Shown: piece after piece, positions 57,486 to 64,000 of the stretch
Numbering within the stretch: position 1 is the stretch's first letter
Layout: every line of letters begins with the position of its first letter
NCBI GenBank assembly: GCA_016933695.1
Contig: JAFGAL010000030.1
Span: 1-64,000, forward strand
Reading direction: 5' to 3'
Length of the DNA stretch: 64,000 bases
Source of the DNA: Candidatus Zixiibacteriota bacterium
Lineage (GTDB): Bacteria > Zixibacteria > MSB-5A5 > GN15 > PGXB01
Notes under the pieces: model-generated
The model's input: only the letters and a program-made list of their open reading frames with translations
Told to the model about the DNA's origin: nothing
Databases searched by the model: none
Program-made: the position numbers and the translations under genes

Positions 57486-60400
57486 ATGAAAAAAAGACAA
57501 GCTACATTTTTCTTCATCGCTATCCTCACTTTTCTCGTCCCCGCCCTTGGACATGCCGTGGAGGTTGAATTTGGCCTGCCCGATTCCTTGCAGAACATGC
57601 GTTTTTGGGACAAGGATGGCGGCTTTGCCGGTCAGTGCGAACCGGAAAAATCCTGCCCCCAATTCGGCTTTTCCGTCACGACCGAAAACGGTGTCGTGCA
57701 TGAGTTCGACATTTACCGCCTGCATATAACTGTCCCGCCGGGTGGTGTCCCCGATCGCGGCGGACTGGCGTTTCATTTCCCCGGGGAATTCAACCTGAAT
57801 TATATCAACAGCGTAACATACTCCGACAATTACGCCGGCCCCGATCTTGATATCAGGGCGGCCTTTGTGTTCGATAATATTCTGGCGCTTCGTTTCGGGC
57901 TGGGCCAATCCCCGCCGCCCGGGACGATTATCACTTTGACCGCAGCGATGATACGCAATCCGATCCAAGCCGCCGAATACCAGTTGACCGGCGTGATGTT
58001 CAACCGCTTTCTGTTTGTTGTCGCCGGTCCGGTGTTCTCCGAACGCTTCACGATTTTCCCGGGCGATCCGACCGAACTTGCAATCGAACCATCCGATCCG
58101 GTCACAATTCATGCCGGCGAAATACGGATTTTCAAAGCCATCGCCAGTGATCGGTTCGGCAATCCGCTTTCCGAACTCGACTGCGACTGGTCATTCGATC
58201 CGGATTCGGTCGTCCTCGGCACTATCGACGAAGGGTACTTACAGGCAACCACCGTTGGACAAGGAAAAGTCCGCGCGACCTGCGGCGAAATGACTGCGGT
58301 GTCGAATATGATTACCGTCTTGCCGGGTGAATTCAATGCCTTAATACTTGATATCGACGAAACCCAGTTTGTCGGTTATCCACTACTCGGCCCGGCCACG
58401 TTGACCGTATATGACGGCTATGGCAACGTTGTAACCGATTTCGATGCCTCCGTTAATCCTGTTACACTTGTTACCGATCAGGGCGAACTGACCCCGTCGG
58501 TCCTCGACAGCGAAACCGACTTCGTCAACGGCGTGGCGGATCTGACAGGAAAAAACATTGTATATTCCGGGGCGTCATGTTTGGCAAATGTTCATGCCGC
58601 AAGCGATACGGTAACATCATTATCGACGTCCGTTTATTTCAATGGAATCGATTTATCATTTTACGAGACTCCTCTCGATACGGTATTGGTAAGTGCTGAT
58701 ATTCTGACTTATTATCAGTTTAAGAATAATGGCAATCTGATGCCGATATCTCCGATGGAATTCCTTTTTCAATATTCCAGTAATCCGGATAATTGCAGTG
58801 GCATAAGGCTTTTATCTCCAGTGCCGCCGGGTGAAGAATATAAAAGCGGGAGAGCAACCAGTTGCAGTAACCTGGAACCGTTAACCTATGACACTCTTCT
58901 CTATGAATTGCGAGCGCAATATGTTCTCAACGACGATACCTTCATGGTGACACGATCGCTTGAACATGAGTTCTTTATTATTCCGGATTATGAATTAAGT
59001 TATGTGCCTCATTCCTTGTCTATTGATACCGTCTTTGAAGAACAAACCGTTGATTCATTGTCTATGCGTTTTTCATTTATAAATGATATACTGATACCGA
59101 CATCGGATTTAAAAGCCCGAATACAAGTCTGGAATGAAAACAGTGGTTATTTTCTGACGTTGTCCGCAAAAGATAAAATCGAAATAATCGATGATACATT
59201 AAACTGCCTTTTCGCCAATGTGAAAATCCCATCAATACACCCGTCTTCATTTGATGAGGGCTTTCACAATTTGAAGCTAGTGGGGAGATTTGAGTTTCCC
59301 GGTTCTTCCATCTTTTCCGTGGAATTGGAGGACTTCGACTCTCTCTATATCGCCAAACGCACGCAAATTACCTATGTCGAAAACTCGGTTGCACCAACCC
59401 ATGTCTCCGCCGGAGATGAAACCGCCATTTCCTTCGACCTCAATGTCGATGGCATGAGTTCGGTCGAGGTTGATCTTGAAAATACTCGCCTGGAATTACT
59501 CAATGGCCCGTATATTCTGTCCGGCGCCCTTGATGCCGACGAAGTCACCCTGACCGCAGGCGTTGCTTCGCTTGCCACCGAACCGATCTATATTCCAGGC
59601 AATCTGGTTGGCACGGCGTTGTTGCCGCGACTTATCCTGTACGGAACCGAGTTTGGACAACCGCGTCTCGACACCATCTATTTCTCCGCGGATAATATCT
59701 ACGTCACCGCCGAGGCCACATTGCAAATCGTCAATACGAAATTGAATACGGTTAACAGCCCGTATGTCAATACCGACCAGAATTTCGGCATCGAAGTGAC
59801 CATAGTCAATTCCACTAATCAGGATGCCGACAGCGTGTCGGTGTTTATCTTTGCCGAAGGTGCGACCGATACTCTGGCGCGAATGGACAATCTTGCCATA
59901 ACGGCGGGCTCCAGTCATCAGGTTGGGCTGGTTTTGACCGCACCCGATACGCCCATGCCGACGTATGTGTACAAAGCCGTCGTGTCCGCGGCGCGTGCGA
60001 CTGTTTTGCCGGCCGAGGATGATGTCGCCGCGGTGGTGGTGCAGACTCCCGCGAATATCGAACTGCAGTATGTCCTGCTCAATACCTATGAAGCGTATGT
60101 CGACTATGGTCAACAATTCAATATCGCCGTCCTGATGAGAAATCTGGGGGAGGCATCGGCCGACTCCGGCGAAGTGTCCCTGCTCAGCGGCGGGCTTGAT
60201 TTCGGCCAGCCCGATTCCTCGACATTTCGAGGCGAAGTCGATGAATATTTCCCGATTCCGCTGACCGCACCGTTGGAAACTGTCACCGCCGAGTTGGAAC
60301 TGAAAATTACCGAGATCCCCATCGACAAAAACACCGGTCAAGCGGCGTTGGTGGCAATATCATCCGTGCATATTCCGGTCATTGTCGAACCGAGCGATGC

Positions 60401-61190
60401 CGAGTTGATTATCAGCGGCCATGCCGAACAGAATCCCCTGATCGTCGAGGGACAGGAAACCGCTCTGTTTTCGATGACTCTCCGCAACAGCGCGGAAGGC
60501 ACCATCAATGCCATCGGCCTGGAATCGATGATTGTCGAAATACGGGACAAATTCGAGGGGTTGGTTTCTCCGGATCAGATCATTGTCGAAGATCGCACCG
60601 GATTCTACGAAGATTCGACGCAGATGAGTCTCAGCGTCATCGAAAACGATCGCCTGACCACCGAGTTTGTCGATTATGTCATCTCGCCCGGCGAAACCCG
60701 CACCCTCGTATTCCGGGCGGCATTTGCCGATGCCATTACGTTAAAAGAGTTTTCCATCGATATCGACAGCCGCGATATCAACGCGGTTTACGCCTCCGGC
60801 CCGCGAATCGGTCAGCCGGTTTCGGTTATGGGTGAATTCGGCGGCGCGTTCGATATCGGCGCCAATTTCGTCGTGACCCGGCCCGGCTCCAAAGAAATTA
60901 CGATGTGGAAAAATCCGTTCAATCCCAATTACGAGTCGGCGCGCTTCTCCTACTACCTCGACCGTGACTCCGACGTGGAATTGATTCTGTTTACCCTGAC
61001 CGGAGAAAAGGCAATCGAGATGTCGTTTGCCGCGGGAAGCAACGGCGGGATGGCCGGAACCAATGAGATTACCTGGAACGGCAAAAACGGGCAGGGGCAT
61101 ATCGTCCTCAACGGTGTGTATATTCTCGTATTGAACAACAAGACCACCGGTGAGACATTTAACCGGTTTAAAGTGGCGGTGGTGAAATGA
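57486..61190 (+). CDS. Large secreted Ig-like/CARDB-type protein with FlgD-like C-terminus
   Basis: 1234 residues starting at ATG 57486 with a signal peptide ending near residue 21 (ALGHA). The body is beta-rich and repetitive. One block resembles bacterial Ig-like linkers (IEPSDPVTIHAGEIRIFKAIA, VRATCGEMTAVSNMITVLPG). Later blocks repeat a pattern of 'N...V.Y...F.....N...' like CARDB domains. Near residue 1140 NPFNPNYESARFSYYL opens a FlgD-like/sorting domain ending in NRFKVAVVK. From about residue 368 to 618 the DNA is more AT-rich than either flank, as if a segment had been swapped. It overlaps by four bases with the PorV-like gene, so the two are probably made together. It should be a surface or secreted adhesin-like or envelope protein; the function is unknown. 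Confidence 0.75.
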   Translation: MKKRQATFFFIAILTFLVPALGHAVEVEFGLPDSLQNMRFWDKDGGFAGQCEPEKSCPQFGFSVTTENGVVHEFDIYRLHITVPPGGVPDRGGLAFHFPGEFNLNYINSVTYSDNYAGPDLDIRAAFVFDNILALRFGLGQSPPPGTIITLTAAMIRNPIQAAEYQLTGVMFNRFLFVVAGPVFSERFTIFPGDPTELAIEPSDPVTIHAGEIRIFKAIASDRFGNPLSELDCDWSFDPDSVVLGTIDEGYLQATTVGQGKVRATCGEMTAVSNMITVLPGEFNALILDIDETQFVGYPLLGPATLTVYDGYGNVVTDFDASVNPVTLVTDQGELTPSVLDSETDFVNGVADLTGKNIVYSGASCLANVHAASDTVTSLSTSVYFNGIDLSFYETPLDTVLVSADILTYYQFKNNGNLMPISPMEFLFQYSSNPDNCSGIRLLSPVPPGEEYKSGRATSCSNLEPLTYDTLLYELRAQYVLNDDTFMVTRSLEHEFFIIPDYELSYVPHSLSIDTVFEEQTVDSLSMRFSFINDILIPTSDLKARIQVWNENSGYFLTLSAKDKIEIIDDTLNCLFANVKIPSIHPSSFDEGFHNLKLVGRFEFPGSSIFSVELEDFDSLYIAKRTQITYVENSVAPTHVSAGDETAISFDLNVDGMSSVEVDLENTRLELLNGPYILSGALDADEVTLTAGVASLATEPIYIPGNLVGTALLPRLILYGTEFGQPRLDTIYFSADNIYVTAEATLQIVNTKLNTVNSPYVNTDQNFGIEVTIVNSTNQDADSVSVFIFAEGATDTLARMDNLAITAGSSHQVGLVLTAPDTPMPTYVYKAVVSAARATVLPAEDDVAAVVVQTPANIELQYVLLNTYEAYVDYGQQFNIAVLMRNLGEASADSGEVSLLSGGLDFGQPDSSTFRGEVDEYFPIPLTAPLETVTAELELKITEIPIDKNTGQAALVAISSVHIPVIVEPSDAELIISGHAEQNPLIVEGQETALFSMTLRNSAEGTINAIGLESMIVEIRDKFEGLVSPDQIIVEDRTGFYEDSTQMSLSVIENDRLTTEFVDYVISPGETRTLVFRAAFADAITLKEFSIDIDSRDINAVYASGPRIGQPVSVMGEFGGAFDIGANFVVTRPGSKEITMWKNPFNPNYESARFSYYLDRDSDVELILFTLTGEKAIEMSFAAGSNGGMAGTNEITWNGKNGQGHIVLNGVYILVLNNKTTGETFNRFKVAVVK

Positions 61191-63016
61191 TAAACCGGAT
61201 TGCCCATAGCCTGATTTTCTGCCTGCTTCTGGCATTACTCGGAAGTGCAGTCTTTGCCGCCGATGCCGGACGCGAGTCGCCGTTCTCGCTCGGTGCGGGA
61301 GTCCGGGCACTCGGCATGGGTGGCGGTTTTGTGGGGCTGGCCGATGATGCCACTGCGGTGTACTGGAATCAGGCCGCGTTGCCGTGGCTCAATGAACAGG
61401 AAGTCGAAGGCATGCATGTCACGCTGTTTGAGGGCACTATTTATGATGTCGTCTCGCTGGTGTACCCGCATGCTTCTTGGGGCGGTTTCGGCGTTTCCTA
61501 CATGCATCTGGGAACCGGCGATATCCCGATCATGAACGAGGGATTCGAAGTCGGCAAGATGTCCTATTCCACAGGGCAGATGATTCTCGCGTACGGCCGC
61601 AGACTCCAGGGAGGGTATTCATTCGGGACCGCCCTCAAACTGGTCAATCAGTCACTCGGGGATAATTCGACCTACGGTGTCGGTATGGACTTATCATTCA
61701 TGGCACGGGTAACACCGCACGTTTCAGCGGGCGTCCTGTTCCAGGACATCATCGCGCCGCGTTTACGCCTGAGCGGTAATCTGGAAATTACGCCGATGTC
61801 AGTTCAGATGGGCGTCGGTTTCAGCGATATTAAGATCGGATCCGATTTCAACAATAACGCTGTGATCGCACTGGAAAAACCGGAATACCGTGCCACCAAA
61901 CTCCATCTCGGAGTGGAATCGATTTACCGCGATCTGCTCGCGTTTCGCACCGGGTTCGACCGCGAGAATGTGACTTTCGGGCTGGGCGTGTACTATAATC
62001 GCCTGCGCTTCGACTACGCCTATCGCATTATCAACGATATCACCGATTCGCATCGCATCGGCCTGTCGATTAAATTCGGCACCCCGGTCTCGGAACGGTT
62101 GCGCCTCGATGCCGAATTGGAAAACGCCCGAGGAAGCTATCTCATTCTCGATGATCGTCAGCGTCAGTTTGACCTGTATAAGAACATCGCCGATGATTTC
62201 TATGCCTCACAACAGATGGACTCCGCGTACGCCTATTATCAGCGCGCACTGGCATATAAAGAAGATGATCAGGAGACAAAAAACCGTATCGATGAACTGG
62301 CTCAACGAATGGAAACCGAGAAAGACCAGGTTCGCGAGGAATTAAACCGCGCGGAACAGGACCGCTCGCTGGCCGATAGCTATTACCGACAGGCCGAGTC
62401 CATGTCCGAGCAGGGTTCTCTCGATGCCGCCTTGAGAATCGCGGAACAGGGACGAATCGATTTTCCCGATGACCAGCGCTTCAACGATCTGAAAAGCCGG
62501 ATTACCCAAAAACGCGCCGAGCGTATCGAACAGCTTACCGCCGATGGCAAGACCGCCGAAAAAGAACGACGGTTCACCGATGCGCTGATGTTTTATAATC
62601 AGGTGCTGACCTTGGCGCCCGGCAACGTGGCGGTCAAACAGTCGGTCGAGAATGTTAAAAAGGAAATCACCATTGCCGGGTTGATTTTCGAGGGAACCGA
62701 GCTGTATACGACCAAAAACCTGTCGGAGTCCAAACGGCGTTTCGAACAAGTCGTGGAGCTCGATCCGGGCAACCGGGTGGCCAATGAATACCTGTCGAGA
62801 ATCTCCGCCGTCATGAAAGAAGTAACCGATCTTGAAGACCTGCAGAAAGACGAGCAGGTGTGGCAGATATATTTGAACGCGCTTGAACATTTCCGCGATG
62901 GTGAATATCAGCAGGCGATTGAACTGTGGCAACAGGTCCTGCAGTACTATCCCGGCAATGTGAACACCATCAATAACATTGAGCAGGCTAAACTCCGGTT
63001 GAATCCCGAAGAATAA
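61187..63016 (+). CDS. PorV/FadL-like outer-membrane barrel with TPR region
   Basis: 609 residues. Signal peptide to about 23 (FAADA). Residues about 25-305 look like the PorV/PorQ-type beta barrel of FCB bacteria (GAGVRALGMGGGFVGLADDATAVYWNQAAL split, typical 'LGMGGAFVAVADDASA..WNPAGL' theme). From about 320 come TPR-like helices (NIADDFYASQQMDSAYAYYQRALAYK split, FYNQVLTLAPGNVAVKQSV, RFEQVVELDPGNRVANEYL, LWQQVLQYYPGNVNTINNI). The fusion of barrel and periplasmic TPR suggests an export-accessory role for the protein just upstream; this is inferred from the ATGA coupling. Confidence 0.75.
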   Translation: MINRIAHSLIFCLLLALLGSAVFAADAGRESPFSLGAGVRALGMGGGFVGLADDATAVYWNQAALPWLNEQEVEGMHVTLFEGTIYDVVSLVYPHASWGGFGVSYMHLGTGDIPIMNEGFEVGKMSYSTGQMILAYGRRLQGGYSFGTALKLVNQSLGDNSTYGVGMDLSFMARVTPHVSAGVLFQDIIAPRLRLSGNLEITPMSVQMGVGFSDIKIGSDFNNNAVIALEKPEYRATKLHLGVESIYRDLLAFRTGFDRENVTFGLGVYYNRLRFDYAYRIINDITDSHRIGLSIKFGTPVSERLRLDAELENARGSYLILDDRQRQFDLYKNIADDFYASQQMDSAYAYYQRALAYKEDDQETKNRIDELAQRMETEKDQVREELNRAEQDRSLADSYYRQAESMSEQGSLDAALRIAEQGRIDFPDDQRFNDLKSRITQKRAERIEQLTADGKTAEKERRFTDALMFYNQVLTLAPGNVAVKQSVENVKKEITIAGLIFEGTELYTTKNLSESKRRFEQVVELDPGNRVANEYLSRISAVMKEVTDLEDLQKDEQVWQIYLNALEHFRDGEYQQAIELWQQVLQYYPGNVNTINNIEQAKLRLNPEE

Positions 63017-63083
63017 TACCCGCCCCAGAGCGTCGTCAGTTTTATATTGAGAGTATACCAACCTTCCGATACCTTAGCGTAAG

Positions 63084-64000
63084 ATGTTTGGACGGCCGAT
63101 AAAGGAAATAAACGCCGAGTACCAGGCGGAGGATACCAGCCTGCCGTCAATTTTGACGCTGGTGCGGGAAACCTGCGTCAACGCCGGACTCGCCCGCAAA
63201 GACGTCAGCGCAGTCATCCTGGCGATCGAAGAAGGGGCCTCGAACATTATCCGGCACGCCTATCTCTACGAAAAAGGCGTCATCCGCATCCGCATCATCA
63301 TCTTTAAAAAACGCATCGTGTTCTCCCTGATGGACAACGGGCGGTCGTTCCAGCCCGATGGGACGGGCAAACTGGATTTGAAAAAACTGGTGGAATCATC
63401 CCGCAAGGGAGGACTCGGCTTTTACATGATCAACAAAATCATGGATTCGGTGGAATACCTCTCCAGTCCCGGTCTCAACGAACTGCGCATGACCAAGATG
63501 ATCTCCCGCCAGCCGGAATGGGCGCGGTTGTTTCTGGGACGGATGTTCACGCTACGGGTGAAATTCTCGCTCTATACGTTTTTGATCATGCTGACGATCA
63601 TTGCGGGAGCCTATATTTTTATCGAAACCCGCACCGCCACCACCGTCCGCGAACACCTTAACGATATCGTCGGTTCACTGTCCAAAACCGTGGCCGATCA
63701 GGCGGCGCGGCATATTATCAACCGCCGCTCCGATGTCGAGTTCGATGAACTGGTCATCAGCTATATCGAGGCCAATCCGGAGATCATCAAAATCGTGCTG
63801 ACCAATGCCGATAATGTCATCCTTGCCGACAGTCGCGATATCCGGAATCTGCGCAAACAGTATGAGCCGCCCCGGAATGTCGATATGTCTCAGATCGGCG
63901 TGCCACAGAAACTGGCCGGTGATCCCGACGCCACCGATTATTTGATTTCGAACATCACCGAACGCGATGAAACCATTGGCCATGTATACATGTGGTACAC
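63084..64000 (+). CDS. Membrane sensor with N-terminal RsbW-like ATPase domain (partial, runs off the window)
   Basis: 305 residues visible, open to the window edge, from ATG 63084 with a weak site. Residues about 10-140 match the RsbW/SpoIIAB-type HATPase: AILAIEEGASNIIRHAYLYE-like LAIEEGASNIIRHAY (N box), MDNGRSFQPDG (G1) and GGLGFYMINKIMDSVEYL (G2). A membrane segment follows (about 160-180, FLIMLTIIAGAYIF), then a presumed periplasmic or sensing region (SDVEFDELVISYIEANPEIIKIVLTNADNVILADSR split) that looks like a dCache-type domain. The rest (HAMP and possibly a PP2C phosphatase) would lie to the right. Placing the anti-sigma-like kinase first is unusual. Confidence 0.7.
   Translation, partial: MFGRPIKEINAEYQAEDTSLPSILTLVRETCVNAGLARKDVSAVILAIEEGASNIIRHAYLYEKGVIRIRIIIFKKRIVFSLMDNGRSFQPDGTGKLDLKKLVESSRKGGLGFYMINKIMDSVEYLSSPGLNELRMTKMISRQPEWARLFLGRMFTLRVKFSLYTFLIMLTIIAGAYIFIETRTATTVREHLNDIVGSLSKTVADQAARHIINRRSDVEFDELVISYIEANPEIIKIVLTNADNVILADSRDIRNLRKQYEPPRNVDMSQIGVPQKLAGDPDATDYLISNITERDETIGHVYMWY

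Overview
The window is a chromosomal segment of a Gram-negative, probably anaerobic bacterium of the FCB superphylum. Candidatus Zixibacteria is my best guess, but this is an inference from gene content and not a phylogeny. Signs pointing this way are secreted proteins ending in FlgD-like sorting domains, a PorV-like barrel protein with TPRs, many lipoproteins, an oxygen-sensitive 2-oxoacid:ferredoxin oxidoreductase next to Nfn-type transhydrogenase genes, and sigma70-like promoters of the TTGACA/TATAAT type.

Layout. 1-620: the 3' end of a 23S rRNA, a 5S rRNA and a terminator. 620-1570: non-coding DNA with palindromic dispersed repeats. 1575-12330: mixed accessory and envelope genes (two lipoproteins, a P-loop kinase-like protein, small membrane proteins, an outer-membrane barrel, an acetyltransferase, a Na+/H+ antiporter, a DUF4412 protein, a lipoprotein nucleosidase, tRNA-Arg). 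12490-21580: an ABC amino-acid transporter without a binding protein, a secreted subtilase, a fragmented two-component signalling set, tRNA-Ala, a sodium:solute symporter, an Asn-substituted receiver/PAS protein and a SprT-like protein. 21690-25490: the classical operon rplM-rpsI-rpsB-tsf-pyrH-frr.

25530-40170: an aldehyde dehydrogenase, then a long collinear run with very short gaps: a cyclic-2,3-DPG-synthetase-like GTPase, carbamate kinase, CCA-adding enzyme, sucCD, korDABC, ndk, a LarA homologue, mdh and icd. This packs most of the lower TCA cycle into one transcriptional direction. 40350-45050 (minus strand): hbd-ackA-nfnA-nfnB. Together the two blocks couple NADPH, NADH and ferredoxin pools: Icd makes NAD(P)H, Kor interconverts 2-oxoglutarate and succinyl-CoA using ferredoxin, SucCD interconverts succinyl-CoA and ATP, and Nfn balances ferredoxin with NADH/NADPH.

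45110-57270: an NmrA-like reductase with a thioredoxin-like partner, tRNA-Val, then the translation block thrS-infC-rpmI-rplT-pheS-pheT followed by a ZapB-like coiled coil, zapA, rny, a YmdB-like phosphodiesterase and folD. infC appears to use an AUA start and its 3' end overlaps rpmI by 68 nt. 57330-64000: a 1234-residue secreted Ig-like protein coupled to a PorV-like/TPR outer-membrane protein, then the 5' part of a membrane sensor that begins with an RsbW-like ATPase domain.

I found no CRISPR array, prophage or insertion-sequence transposase. The observations I rate highest are the fragmented histidine-kinase set (15910-20913), the mosaic secreted protein and its barrel/TPR partner (57486-63016), the RsbW-sensor fusion at the right edge, the cDPGS-like/carbamate kinase pair, the LarA homologue inside the TCA operon, and the unusual infC start and overlap.
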